Shown: positions 49,335-60,534 of the stretch, piece by piece
Layout: each line of letters opens with the position of its first letter
How positions within the stretch are numbered: position 1 is the stretch's first letter
Assembly: GCF_001625215.2 (NCBI RefSeq)
Contig: NC_030385.2
Location: 2,039,135-2,103,134 of the forward strand
Reading direction: 5' to 3'
Length of the DNA stretch: 64,000 nt
Origin: Daucus carota subsp. sativus
Lineage: Eukaryota > Streptophyta > Magnoliopsida > Apiales > Apiaceae
Made by a program: the position numbers and the translations under genes
Notes under the pieces: model-generated
Told to the model about the DNA's origin: nothing
What the model saw: the letters and a program-made list of their open reading frames with translations, nothing else
Databases searched by the model: none

Positions 49335-50552
49335 ATGAATATAAATAGAAAGACCGGGGAGCACCTGATTTATGCGGTGAAGATGAAGAGGTGCCGAAGA
49401 GAAGCAAAAGATGAGGAAAAGAGGAGCCCAAAATCTATGAAGCAGTGTTCAACTGAATCCACCAGTCCTTTATCATGGTCAGATCTTGATCCCAATTTGG
49501 TGGGGGAAATAAAAAAGAAGCTTTATAATTGGGCCGATTATATTCGATTCAGCAGTGTTTGCAAGAGCTGGCAAGCTGCTGAGCACGAAACAAGAGCCGC
49601 TGATGTTTTGCCGTGGTTAATGGTGGTGGATCGCCCGGATATTAGTAAGATCAATTGTTATCTCTTTGAGCCTTCAGCCCCTCATTTAAGACCTGTTGTT
49701 TCCCACACTATTGAGCTTGATCAATTTTTCGACATTTCGAGTCTCGATATTCGGTTTAGTATTATCTATGTAGATGGGTGTTTGTTTATGTCTATGTTCA
49801 ACAAACAAGCTACTTGCTCTTCATTCGTATGCTTGTCGCTTCCGTCGAAAAAGGTCTGCGCAATCCCTCGGCTTCACCATCCTCAGGTTTACAGGGCCTC
49901 TGGTTGTCAGATGTTCAGAGGTGTTTCCACCAGCCCTGCTTGTGCTGATTGTGTTTTTATAGCTTTGCATATAACGGATGATTATAAACGCTCTGTTAGT
50001 ATTTTTCGACATGGTGATACAGACTGGACGACGACTGAATTTGTTGGAGGTTGGTTTGGTGTTCCGTGTGCTGAGGATGTTGTCTTTATAAATGGGGTTT
50101 TCTATTTCCTGTTGTGGGGTGGACGGCTTGGATCCTATGACACGGCGACTGGGGAGCTAGAGTGCCATCATTTAGAATGTGAAATTGAGTTACGGTCTCA
50201 TAAATTCTTTGGGTTAGACGGGGAGCTCATGGTCAAGTTTTGGGATATAAACACGCGTACAACTTGCATTAGAAGGTTTGATTGGTCTCACCATGTTTGG
50301 GCTCCTCTTCAAAATTTGGGAAACCAATCTTTGTTTCTCAGCAGACGCTCTGTTTATGCTGATAAACTAAATTATTATGGAGTTTCAGCCAACAAGATCT
50401 ATGTTCGACAAGGTAGGAGCTGCGATGTGTATTCCTTAGAGAACGGCCAACTGTTATACTGTTCTTCATCTGGACTCAGAAACTGGGATGGTCTTGATTA
50501 TAATATGGATTATTCTGTGTGGGTTGAACCTTTTGATCTTCTTCCAAAATAG
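49335..50552 (+). CDS. F-box protein with DUF295-like C-terminal region
   Basis: A candidate substrate adaptor of an SCF ubiquitin ligase. A single exon; the first in-frame ATG (49335) gives 405 residues. The open frame extends upstream to 49302 but only from TTG, so I reject that start. The N-terminus is basic (KMKRCRREAKDEEKR). The F-box is at about residues 47-84 (SWSDLDPNLVGEIKKKL, FSSVCKSWQAAEH). The C-terminal half has the kelch-like strands of plant DUF295/KIB F-box proteins: FEPSAPHLRPVV, VCIS-type SFVCLSLPSKK, VVFINGVFYFLLWGGRLGSYD and GLDGELMVKFW. The substrate cannot be read from sequence. No break seen. A decayed LINE lies about 430 bp upstream. Confidence 0.85.
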   Translation: MNINRKTGEHLIYAVKMKRCRREAKDEEKRSPKSMKQCSTESTSPLSWSDLDPNLVGEIKKKLYNWADYIRFSSVCKSWQAAEHETRAADVLPWLMVVDRPDISKINCYLFEPSAPHLRPVVSHTIELDQFFDISSLDIRFSIIYVDGCLFMSMFNKQATCSSFVCLSLPSKKVCAIPRLHHPQVYRASGCQMFRGVSTSPACADCVFIALHITDDYKRSVSIFRHGDTDWTTTEFVGGWFGVPCAEDVVFINGVFYFLLWGGRLGSYDTATGELECHHLECEIELRSHKFFGLDGELMVKFWDINTRTTCIRRFDWSHHVWAPLQNLGNQSLFLSRRSVYADKLNYYGVSANKIYVRQGRSCDVYSLENGQLLYCSSSGLRNWDGLDYNMDYSVWVEPFDLLPK

Positions 50553-52196
50553 GGTACTAGCCTTGACGAGTGGAGGATTAAATTTTCATATGTCAGTTGA
50601 AGAGGTGACTGCTAAGGGATGTAAGTGTTTCTTAGTTTATTTAAGAGTACAATATGTGATAGTTTGTGATCTCACTGTATCAGAATTGCTGGAATCTTGT
50701 CTTCGATTCAAAGCATCTTATAGGTTTGGGATGCTTTTATGTAATTATGAAACTGATGCAGATAATTTTCATGTGTTGTGTATGCCTTCGTAAAAGTTTG
50801 TATTCCTCACTAATGTGCTACCTAGTCGGTTTCCGGTTTTGCTTGGACTTGGAAAAGCCCTCTTTTTTCACCAAAATGTTAACTTTACAGGATTTTGTCA
50901 AAAAAAGTATACAATAGTAGAAATAGATAAAGTAGTATATTTTCATACGTGATAAAAATATTGATGAACTTTAATTTTTTGCTACTAATTTGGGTTAGTT
51001 TGTTGATGAAAGAGCTTTTACAAAATTGTTAAATATATCAAATTCAAATATCAAGTTAAAAAACACTTCTGATGTGAACACACTTACCTTATCTTACTAG
51101 TTGGAAAAGAATCGATCCATGGCAATTACTTTCAGAAATTAGAAACCTCACCCTCTATCTCTTTCTCTGTTATTCAGGCAGACATTTAGCATTTCAAGAT
51201 AGTTCTACAAATATTTATGCATTTCTATTTTTAAATTATATATATGACTTTCATGATGGATCTGTTAAGGAGGCCAAAGAATATGGTTTTCTGCAATAAA
51301 AGGGATAGTTGGGACGACGATCTATGGGATAATAAGCAGTATTAAGGACAACATTCTCTTGAAGAACTGCATGATGAACATTAGAGCACAGACTATTACT
51401 GAGAGATTGTGATTTTAAATCTTAGCTATCTCGTTTTTCTGTGAAGTGTCCACACACGAGCTTTTTCCTGGAAAGATAGGGACCGAGTGTGGCACAGTAG
51501 AACCTTTATAGTACATTGGTACCCCATAAAAGAATAACCTCCTAGTAGAAGTAAATGGTCCCAACTCGGGACAAGTTATAAATAAATTACAGATGTTATG
51601 AACAGGGCTTGGTATAGCACTAATTTAATCATTATTTTGTACTATTACAGTATGTTTTCCACTCAAATGCCACTCTTGTTATATGGAAATAAGAAGCTGC
51701 GGCTTATAATGGTTTAGTTCATTGTTCAAGGTACCCATGTTGCTGAATTTGTGTTGGTACTTGACATTTGCGTACTTACAATCTTGACTTTCAGATACTA
51801 ATTCCTCCATAGTACCTCAATCCTTTTCAAACTCTTTAATAATCTCTATAACTTTTTTGCAAAAATCCAGTGCTTGCAATTCTGATCATTAAATGACTGG
51901 TAACAAGAGTTATGGCTCATTTTTTTGTGTATATATCATAATCCTTAATAAAATATGTCCGTCTCAGATTTCAAACTTCTCGTGTATGTTTTTACATTCA
52001 TATGTTATGTTTGTGGACTTTGCTTGAACCATTCTGGTGTAAGTGGTTAATACAGAATAGTGGAACCATGTTGACTTATGCATTTTACAAATCTAAAGTT
52101 ATTATCGTATAAAATGCCCAGAATTTGACAAAGATGAAACTTTAATTAATTATAGTTAGTAAAACACATACATATAAATTGCTCAAGATTGTGATC
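50553..52196. other. F-box 3' flank and spacer
   Basis: 3'UTR, then intergenic DNA. No gene supported; open frames at 50488-50917 are shadows and downstream noise. Confidence 0.4.
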
Positions 52197-52349
52197 ATGC
52201 TCCCTCCAAATCTTGGTGAGGAAGTCGAGGAGTATCTTCAGAAAAGGTGGCATCAGCTGGGATACATGATTTTTCAGCAAGGGGACAATGTCACCACTAT
52301 TCATATTTGGTTGAATAACCCTGAAATCTGTTTAATGCAGACAGCGTAG
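52197..52349 (+). other. Unrecognised 50-codon open frame
   Basis: It begins MLPPNLGEEVEEYLQKRWHQ and ends at TAG. The composition is protein-like (amphipathic, few rare residues) but I do not recognise it. It may be an exon of a decayed gene together with the lipase-like exon at 53060. Confidence 0.25.
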
Positions 52350-53059
52350 TCGCACCAGGTCCACTAGGCCACATGACCATTATTTTTACTGGCTAGTAAA
52401 GCTTGTTTGTCTAGGAAGCACGGATACTTCATGCAGGTGAAGAACTGCATATCAGGTGTGTGGCATATTCCTGTATCTGGGGAGGGGGTGTGGTAGTGCC
52501 ATTAATTGTAATTATTGAAGTTTTTAATGTTCAACACAAAATCAAAAAGTAGTGTAGATCATGATATTTCTGTTGTTTTATTGTTACTCTGTCAATGTAT
52601 TCATGAGTTGAGGTAGGGCTTGGATAGATTGAAGCCACTCTTCTCAAATGTGCCTCCTTTACTTCTCCAGTTATTGCGCCATCTCTTCTCCATCAGAGCA
52701 TCGGGTAATTTCATACTCCTTCCACTCCTTTTCTTCTCTTCTACTTTCCTTTTCTTCTCTCATTTTGGCTCCTACTTGCATACTCCTATGTAGTGAGAGT
52801 TAACTTTATGCTATCATTCATTGTGTTCAATAGTTTCTCCTAAAAGATAGAGTTAGTTGTGGGTTCACTTGTTACATATTTGCATATTTTGGATTATGAG
52901 ACAAATTGCTTTCTATCTTCAAATGACGATTAAAATGTTTACACTTCAACTTTGCTAAACAAATTCATTTTTAGCAGTTTGTACTTGTACAATACACACA
53001 TCCACTTATTTGAAAGTAGATAGCCTTTGCAAATTTACTGAGTTGCTGTATATTTGCAG

Positions 53060-53119
53060 GGGTCTGAGTCGTTGGCTTCATGGCAGGCTAACCTACTCTT
53101 TGAGCCCGTCAAGTTTGAG
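53060..53119 (+). pseudogene. Isolated plastid-lipase (PLIP-type, lipase class 3) exon
   Basis: After the acceptor TATTTGCAG, 60 bases encode [20 protein letters not shown], followed by donor GTTAGT. This strip matches the conserved block just before the catalytic region of plant PLASTID LIPASE-type class 3 lipases. I could not find the following exon (with the GHSLGG nucleophile motif) or a convincing preceding one, so it is most likely a gene relic. Confidence 0.5.
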
Positions 53120-53983
53120 GTTAGTGTATATTTTTAGTACTGTTAGTTGCTTAGTGTATTATTAAAGTTAATTAGGAATGTTTTTTCTTTAGCTAGGATA
53201 AATGAAGTGTCGCCTGCAGAAAAGAGAAAACACGTGCAACAAATAGATATAAGAATCCCCAAAAAATTTTAGATGGACCGATTCTAAACAAAACATAGAG
53301 CCAATAAGAGAGTATTCCTGAAGGTTTGTAATGTAATTTGTTCTTGTGCTCGAACAGCACAAGAATGTGGTGTGTAAGATGGATTGTATTAACATGTGTG
53401 TAAGGTTTATTGCATTAATATTTTTGCAAACATCTAACGCAAGCGTGACGAGATAGTCCAGAGTTTATCCCCGTCATAATCAATCCAAGATTTTAGCGCA
53501 TTTTAGTTTAATATCAGTGAACATATTACTAAACACACTGGTGTTTTTTTTTTGTTCTGTTTCAGATAATTGCATTCACATTAGCTCAGGATTTATGCAT
53601 TAAATATTCTTTCAAAAACAACAAAAGATTCAGCACTTGTGTAAATCTTCTTGTACAGAATGCCTTCTTGCATTGGACCTATTAATCCCACCAGCCACAG
53701 CAGATTTAGCGTTTCCACACGATGGTGTGTCAGCATCCAAGTGGGTTGCCTGTGGGGACTTAATTTGGATGGACCTGGAATGTTGTGGCTCAAAGCTTAA
53801 TAGCTTTCGAGTTTAAAGTTTCAAAGATCACTGCAGAGTTTTTAAGTATTATAAAGGAGATTGTCATATTTGCTACTAGCTTGAAACTTCCGTCTGGCCG
53901 TACAAGCTATAATCAGTGTGGCAAGAAGGCATTGAGATTCATGGTGTGTTCAGCTCTAAGTGACAACTTAAATGATAAATTTC
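53120..53983. other. Spacer
   Basis: No continuation of the lipase gene was recognised on either strand. Confidence 0.35.
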
Positions 53984-53986
53984 TAA

Positions 53987-54377
53987 GAGCATCTCCAATG
54001 GGAGGTGCCAAGAGGGGTGCCAATTCCATGTGGCATGACATGGACCGGCACTCTCGTTGGCACCCTCATTGGAGATGTTGGAGTGCTATTGGGGTGCCAA
54101 GTGAGTTGGCTTTGAGGTGCCAAAAGTTGGCAACCCATAAAATAGAGTGCCAACTTCATTTGTGGTCCCAATAATACATAAAATATAGATTTGTGGTCTC
54201 AATAATACATAAAATATTATTTCTCTATTAATGAAGTTGGGATCTTGGACCATTGAAGTATATTTTAAAAGAAGGGTGCTAAAAATGATTTGAAAGAGTG
54301 AGATAATAAAAAATAATATTTTGAGTTATGTGTCAAAATTGGGACCCCTTGAAGGGTGCCAACCATTGGAGATGCTC
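53987..54377. mobile_element. PIF/Harbinger-type MITE (GAGCATCTCCAATGG ends)
   Basis: A perfect 15-bp inverted repeat GAGCATCTCCAATGG / CCATTGGAGATGCTC, flanked by TAA at 53984-53986 and 54378-54380. Subterminal GGTGCCAA phrases recur in both orientations (GGGGTGCCAA, TTGGCACCC, GGGTGCCAACC). 391 bp, non-coding. Confidence 0.8.
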
Positions 54378-54380
54378 TAA

Positions 54381-54803
54381 ATGCTTGTCTACACTGGTCT
54401 TGAGACCGAATAAGAGCATGGGCAGGATCCGCAGGGAGAACCCAAGTCTCTTATTTTTTAGTCCCATTAAGTTGCCACATAAGCGAAACATGGACTTGGA
54501 TGATTTAGATATAATGTATGCGTAATGCATGCATAAGATCATCTCTAACAAGTTATTTAAACAAGTTTTTAAGTCAAAAAACAGAGGGCATTGATAAAAT
54601 TGACTCCTATTTAATAAAAGTAATTTAATAATAAAATATTGTTTAAAAAATAGATATAAAGAGTGTGTTGGAATGTACATTACAGCATCTTCAATAGTCT
54701 CTTCAGTCTCTTCTTAAATATAATATGAAATATTGACTCTTAATGATTTAATGTGGATTGAACTCCAACAATACTTCTTATATTTACTCCTTATTTTGTT
54801 TCA
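54381..54803. other. Spacer with fragments of similar MITE ends
   Basis: ATAAGAGCATGGGCAGGATCCGC (54410) and TTACAGCATCTTCAATAGTCTC (54682) resemble stray ends of the GAGCATCTCC family. No gene. Confidence 0.35.
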
Positions 54804-55419
54804 TCTATACTATATTATAATAAGCCAACATGGGTATAATTTGTAGTCCAAGGTTTTAGTTATATTTTTTGGTTTGGTACTCTCCTTTTGGTACTACAAG
54901 TCTACAAATGTGGAGTCTATTAGTATTATATTGTTAAACAGTTTCAAATACTAAAAACACTCATAACAATCCATTATCATATAATATTTCATTAAAAAAA
55001 TTATAATAATGATATAAATATACAATTTTGAATATCTTCTTTTAACAAAAACCATCATATAACTTTTTTTTAACATTAACGTGTTCTTTTTCAATATAAA
55101 CACGAACTATTACATAACATTTTCTAACTCTAATCTTAAAACTTATTATTGTCAAAAAAACCAAAATTACAAAATTAAGTTGAAATTCGATTGATTAGAT
55201 TACTGAATCTTTTAAAGGTATTACACGATCAGCTGTATTTATTAAAGTTTGTTCATTTTTAAATAATCGGGAGAAAATATAGTCAATTGAATAATATAAT
55301 TTAACTAAAATTCAATCCATTAATACTAAAATACTAATAAAATGATATTAAAAATTAAATTTTAAATAATAAATTACGAACTTTATACTCGTCCGTGCTT
55401 CGCACGGGTTAAAGGCTAG
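54804..55419 (+). mobile_element. Complete non-autonomous Helitron
   Basis: The 5' end is TCTATACTATATTATAATAAGCC, preceded by A (54803). The 3' end is GGTTAAAGGCTAG followed by T (55420). A hairpin with stem CCGTGC / GCACGG and loop TTC (55393-55407) sits 12 bases before the terminal CTAG. A 5' TC, a 3' hairpin plus CTRR and insertion between A and T are the Helitron hallmarks. 616 bp, no RepHel coding, AT-rich interior. Confidence 0.85.
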
Positions 55420-55841
55420 TATTATTAAAAGTAAGTTATGTGTATAAAAGTACAAAGGCAAGGATGGAGAACGAATATGTTTGCTTACAACTTACAAATT
55501 TATTATAAAATATTAGTTAAAAGTGATTAACAGCTCGGAGCCTAACTGAGCAACTAATATTATTATCCTCTTTAAAGTTTAATTTAAATTTAAGAACCAC
55601 TATAAAGAGGATATTGGAGATGCTCTTAAATTTTTAAAATTCGATTTCTTACATTATATTTAAAAATGACTTAAGATACTATGAAGATGTTCTACTTGTA
55701 GCACAACTACTATCACTATTATTTTCTCATGAAAAAATCATGTTAACTGCTTGAATCAAATTAAAGTGTTTAAATAAAATAAAAATAGTGGTTAACTGGG
55801 CTGCAGAAATGAACGAGCCCAGTTACAGAAAATTTTTTTAT
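55420..55841. other. Spacer
   Basis: AT-rich; GATATTGGAGATGCTCTTAAA at 55610 is another stray GAGCATCTCC-type end. No gene. Confidence 0.35.
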
Positions 55842-55850
55842 AGTATCTTT

Positions 55851-56373
55851 TTTTTGACAAATACTCGTAAATTTGGGGTGAGCCAGGATCGAACCTAAAA
55901 ATCTGAGACGACAGAGGATTGACCACTGAGCTATCCAACCTAGGGATGGACACGGGAGCACTTCGGGGTCGGGGAGTGCTATCCCCGCCCCGATCCCCGA
56001 ATTCAATGTCCATCTCCGACCCTGCCCCGAACCCCGGATGGGGATTCTTTTTCCTCCCCGATCCCCGCCCCGAACGGGGAACGGGGATCCCCATGGGGAT
56101 TCGGGGAATTTATATTAGTATATTATGAGTTAGTAGTTTGGTTTCAATAAAACACAAACTACTAACTCATAATATACTAATAAAATAATATTATCTCATA
56201 TTTTTAACATCAAATCATATTAAAATTGATTTATAATATAAATAAATGATAATTTTAAAATTATTAAATATATTATATTGTAATATAATAATAATCGATC
56301 AATAAAAATTAAGATTATTTTTTAAAATTTTAATAATATTATATAAGGTATCTATTTTTAATAATATATTTAG

Positions 56374-56432
<59 letters not shown>

Positions 56433-56655
56433 ATAATTATTCACATATATATACAATTGGGGTCGGGGATCGGGGCAGGGAGACACGAAACCCCGACCCC
56501 GCCACGATCCCCAAATTTTTTATAAAATCTTCCCCGATCCTCGTCCCGACTCCGAAAAATTCCCCGAATCCCTGACCCGAACGGGACAGAATCGGATCGG
56601 GGTCGAGCGGGACGGGATAAATGCCCATCCCTAATCCAACCGTGCTCAGATGGTA
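55851..56655 (-). mobile_element. tRNA-derived SINE, interrupted by a hAT element
   Basis: Read on the minus strand: TACCATCTGAGCACGGTTGGAT, [hAT insert], then a pol III box A-like TAGCTCAGTGG (55933-55923), a box B GGTTCGATCC (55895-55886), a short body and an A-rich tail (55851-55855). Direct repeats AAAGATACT flank it (plus-strand AGTATCTTT at 55842-55850 and 56656-56664). Leader with A/B boxes, A-tail and a 9-bp target duplication define a plant SINE; without the insert the body is only about 105 bp. Confidence 0.75.
55941..56633. mobile_element. Non-autonomous hAT element, 8-bp duplication ATCCAACC
   Basis: Ends TAGGGATGGACA and TGCCCATCCCTA are inverted and begin with the hAT-type TAGGG. 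ATCCAACC is perfectly duplicated at 55933-55940 and 56634-56641. The subterminal regions are packed with CCCCGATCCCCG / CGGGGATCGGGG phrases, while the core is extremely AT-rich with a TA run at 56379-56421. 693 bp, no transposase. It sits inside the SINE. Confidence 0.85.
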
Positions 56656-56664
56656 AGTATCTTT

Positions 56665-57495
56665 AAAATATTTTATATTTTTCTCGCTCTTGCATTTCTT
56701 TCGCTAGTTAGAATTATGGTTGAGTTCTTTTAAGCATAGATCATTATTGTCAGATATCTCAATCCCTGTTTTGAGAAGGATTGATGGTGCGGCATCTAGT
56801 TTTTTGTTATAGTCTGTTAGTCTGTACAGTTGGTCACACAGCTGGCTAATGCCAACTGGACATGTTTAGGCGGGAAAATCTGTTGAGATTTTTCCATTCA
56901 AGTTGTATAAAGATAGTGGAACTGAGTATTGTAATTTTTACAATTTTAGCAAATGAATATCTCTCTTTCTCATCTCTGAAAATCTCTTATTTCTGTCCTC
57001 TCATCTTTTTCTGTTTCTTTCTATACAAGTTAACTTCCATGGCAACAAGTTACATTTCTGTGGTGTAGATATATAAGGGATACTAATTCTCCCTTAACAT
57101 TTTTTTTGCAAAAATATTCTCTACTATTAAAGTCATGAAGTGGATCGTCGATTGAAGAAGCTCAGGAGCATCAATGAAAATAAGCTGGATCTAGATGCTC
57201 TGGAATCAGAAGAAACCCAAATTTAATAAAAATAGGAAAAGAGACTGCATGGAGTCGCGGAGTAATAGTATTGTTGCATACTTGAGCCAGAGGCATACTC
57301 TATTAGAAAATTCATTCCATATCTTTAGGATAAATTGTGGAAGCACTCTTTATTGTTTTGCTGAGAAATAAACTATCTAAACGCTGGTCAGTTGCTTACA
57401 AAGTTACTTACAAGCAGAAGAAGAGGTTACTCACAATTCGTTGCAGAATATACAGAAAATTTATGGAAGCAACAGTCTTCGGCAGTTGTATACTC
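56665..57495. other. Spacer
   Basis: No gene is supported except the short possible coding tail at 57140-57226. A GTTGGTCACACAGC-rich stretch near 56830 is unremarkable. Confidence 0.35.
57140..57226 (+). other. Possible terminal exon relic
   Basis: An open stretch VDRRLKKLRSINENKLDLDA through ESEETQI ending at TAA has a coding-like charge pattern. No ATG, no defined acceptor, and the family is not recognised. Confidence 0.2.
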
Positions 57496-60400
57496 CTAAT
57501 GATCCCATATTTCTTTCTCCGGTTTAATACCCCATACAATCTCCGCGCGACATTCTTCTAGTTTCATTTGCACAAGATCAGGGACGTCAAGCTCCTTATC
57601 AACTAGAAGCTTTGACAGAGAGCTTCTAGGTGATTCCTGGTTTAGGAAAGTTACAACTTTCTCTGCTATCAACATGCGGTTTTTGTACTCCCCATAGTCA
57701 ACTGGAAGGTCATAATTCACCAACTGCAACTCAAACTTGTTGGGCAGACCTCTTAACAACTTTAACAGCTTTGGGGTGATTATCAGCACATGGACATTCC
57801 CGTCTTTAAACCTGTGGAATGCTTCATCTCTCTGCATCTGTTCTAGACCTCCATGAACTTTACTTGTAGGAACACCTTTCACTGTAAGATACACCCATAC
57901 TCGCTCAACTTCCATCTTGCATTCACAGCATACGATCATGTCCTCCACAGTTGATCGGTGCAGGTTATACACCTCAGCACACTTTCCCGACTCTTCAGCA
58001 TATATGAATATCTGGTTCTTTTTAGCCCGCATACTGTCCTTGTCACATTCATCTGAGTGTCCTTGTCTTCCCTGTTTGTCTTCCTTAATCTGAGGGCCCT
58101 TTCCTTGTTTTTCTGAGAATGAACCCTCCTCCTTGGTAGACCTAACAGTCTCCTGGATCTGCTTTTTGCTTCCTGTTTTCACAGTAATTGAACATATCTG
58201 AAAAACAAATCTAAATGGATACTCAAGCAGAAGCAAAAATATGAAATACAACACGTTGCAAATACAAAGCGTGGATGGCATACGGAGGACTTAACCTGGA
58301 ATTATGCAAAAATCACATGGATGTCACTTTGAATGCAAATCACATGTAGTTTTATTTCATCTTATTGTCAGCCAGTCTTCAGACTTAAAAACAAAAAAAC
58401 ACTGCCCAACATATGCACACACATCACCAGAAAAATAGATAAAAAAAATCATTGAATAGGTACATTGGTAGAGGTTACCAATTTTGTCAACAATTAATAA
58501 TTCTTGTTTAATATACATATTTAAAAAAAAAGTATACTTTTAAAGTATTTAGTAGATAAAGCCAAAGTACCATATCCAGAATCCTTAATGTGACTTCCAG
58601 CCCCTTTTTGTGCAAGGTTTAGTTTATGCTCCTCCCTCCGAGGCCTATCAACCACAGAGATATGCTTCTTGCTTCCTGTTTAATCAATAAAATTAAAAAG
58701 AGAGTCAAGAATGCATATAATCAACAGGAACCATATCGAATATTCTTAATGTAAGAACCTTCGCCCTGCTTTGCAAGGAGGGGCTTCTGATCCTGCCTCC
58801 TATCAGCCACAGTATTATGCGTCTTGCTTCCTGTTTAATCAATATAATTAAAAAGAGAATCAAGAAGGCATATACTAAAGCAGATAGCAAAAATATGAAA
58901 TACAACACGTTGCAAATACAAAGCGTAGATGGCATACAGAGGACTTAACCTGGAATTATGCAAAAATCACATGGATGTCACTTTGAATGCAAATCACATG
59001 TAGTTTTATTTCATCTTAATGTCAGCCAGTCTCTAGAATTAAAAACAAAAAAAAACACTGTCCACCATATGCACACACATCACCAGAAAAATAGATAAAA
59101 AAAATCATTGAATAGGTGCATTGGTAGAGGTTACCAATTTTGACAACAATTAATAATTCTTGTTTAATATACATATTTAGAAAAAGTTTACTTTTAAAGT
59201 ATTTAGTTACCATATTCAGAATCCTTAATGTGACTTCCAGCCCCCTTTTGTGCAAAGTTTAGTTTATGATCCTCCCTCCAAGGCCTATCAACCACAGAGA
59301 TATGCTTCTTGCTTCCTGTTTAATCAATCAATAAATTAAAAAGAGAGTCAAGAATGCATATACTCAACAGGAACCATATCGAATATTCTTAATGTAAGAA
59401 CCTTCGCCCTGCTTTGCGAGGAGGGGCTTCTGATCCTGCCTCCTATCAGCCACAGTATTATGCGTCTTGCTTCCTGTTTAATCAATATAATTAAAAAGAG
59501 AATCAAGAAGGCATATACTAAAGCAGGAAGCATGAATGGGATGAAAGATGACCAGAGTAATGTGGAAAGAACATGGACATTCCTGACACTGTTAATGGAA
59601 GCAGATTTGCCGGTAGTTTAATTAAGCAGTTTTAAGGCTTTAAAGAACCAAATCGAATGCATGATTCATTCTTATACTCCAAACATATATGCCACAAAAA
59701 AATTGTGGATAGCAATATATAAACAACTTCATCTATAAACACTGTAGGTGAATAATACCTCAACCATCAGACTTTGCAAAATATAATATATATAAACAAA
59801 TACAAATAAATGCTAAATGATAGAATCAAGATAAAACAAAATACTTAAAAGAACAGAAATAAAATATACTTAAAGAGGGTTTAGAAGATAGTGACAAATA
59901 CCACCATATTGTGTATCCTTCATGTAAGTTTCATTTTCCTGTTTTGCGAAGATCGAATTGTCCTCCTCCCTCCAAGACCTATCAGCCACAAAGATCTTCT
60001 TGTTGCTTCCTGTTTGAGCAATAAAATTGAAGATATAAGTATAGAATGCTATATAGGCAAGAATGCATATAGATCACCGGTATATGGCAATTAGACACAC
60101 ACAAACACACCATACCCCACAAAAATCATTGAACAACTGCACAATGAGAGTTCACAAATTTAACAGCTAATTACAATATTAGTATGATATACACATTTAC
60201 TACAAAACTGTCCTTGTAAGAGCTATGGACCTATGGTACTTGGTAGATCAAGACAAGATAACATATCAAACGTTCTTAACTTCAGAACCTTTGCCATGTT
60301 TTGCAAGAATCTGCTCCTCCCTTCAAGGCCTATAAAGAATGCATTTACTCGGACAGAAAGCATAAAGGGAATGAAAGGCAACCAAAATAATGCTGGTAGT

Positions 60401-60534
60401 TTTGCAAGAAATTAAAGAATATGTACAACTCAAATACAAATCACAACAAGGGTTTCAAGAAAAAAGGAAAAAGAAGATTCAGCAGAGGTTTGCTCGGAAA
60501 GGGTTTTATGGAGAAAGGTGAGAAACTTACCCAT
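57496..60534 (-). CDS. DEAD-box helicase C-domain-derived protein with repeated exons
   Basis: Proposed minus-strand exons: 60534-60531 (ATG-G), 60006-59905, 59473-59375, 59315-59211, 58830-58732, 58675-58571 and 58172-57496, giving 396 residues in frame. Five consecutive exons are diverged copies of one about 34-codon exon: G-S-K-K/T start, VADR/VVDR, a charged middle, then GSHIKDSEYG or GSYIKNIRYG. All begin after ACAG and end TATG|GT. The last exon opens with the same GSKK and continues into a helicase-C-like domain: QIFIYAEE, SKVHGGLEQMQRDEAFHRFKDG, HVLIITPKLLKLLRGLP and LQLVNYDLPVDYGEY. Helicase domain 1 with the DEAD motif is absent, and motif VI (HRIGRTGR) is replaced, so helicase activity is unlikely. 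The nearest relatives are probably DDX3/RH37-type enzymes. Function unknown; it may be a pseudogene. Confidence 0.55.
58228..59525 (-). repeat. 650-bp tandem segmental duplication carrying two exons each
   Basis: GCAAAAATATGAAATACAAC recurs at 58233 and 58887, an offset of 654. The identity runs through intronic text (CATATGCACACACATCACC, AATAATTCTTGTTTAATATA) and through both exons of each unit to about 58881 and 59525. The copies differ by only scattered substitutions and small indels, so the event is recent. Confidence 0.85.
60252..60336 (-). pseudogene. Degenerate sixth copy of the repeated exon
   Basis: On the minus strand GGCCTTGAAGGGAGGAGCAG, then GCAAAACATGGCAAAGGTTC, then AAGAACGTTTGATATG. 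This matches the 3' two-thirds of the exon family but lacks the GSKK start, and a TGA interrupts the frame just before TATG. Confidence 0.55.

Noticed and set aside
55861-55940. A functional tRNA gene on the minus strand
   Set aside because: Box A and box B are present, but no acceptor stem or full cloverleaf forms, and an A-tail plus target duplication indicates a SINE.
58705-59533. Short minus-strand frames starting MPSTLCICNVLY or MLPALVYAFL
   Set aside because: They read through introns of the repeated-exon gene. The repeated start reflects the tandem duplication, not a signal peptide family.
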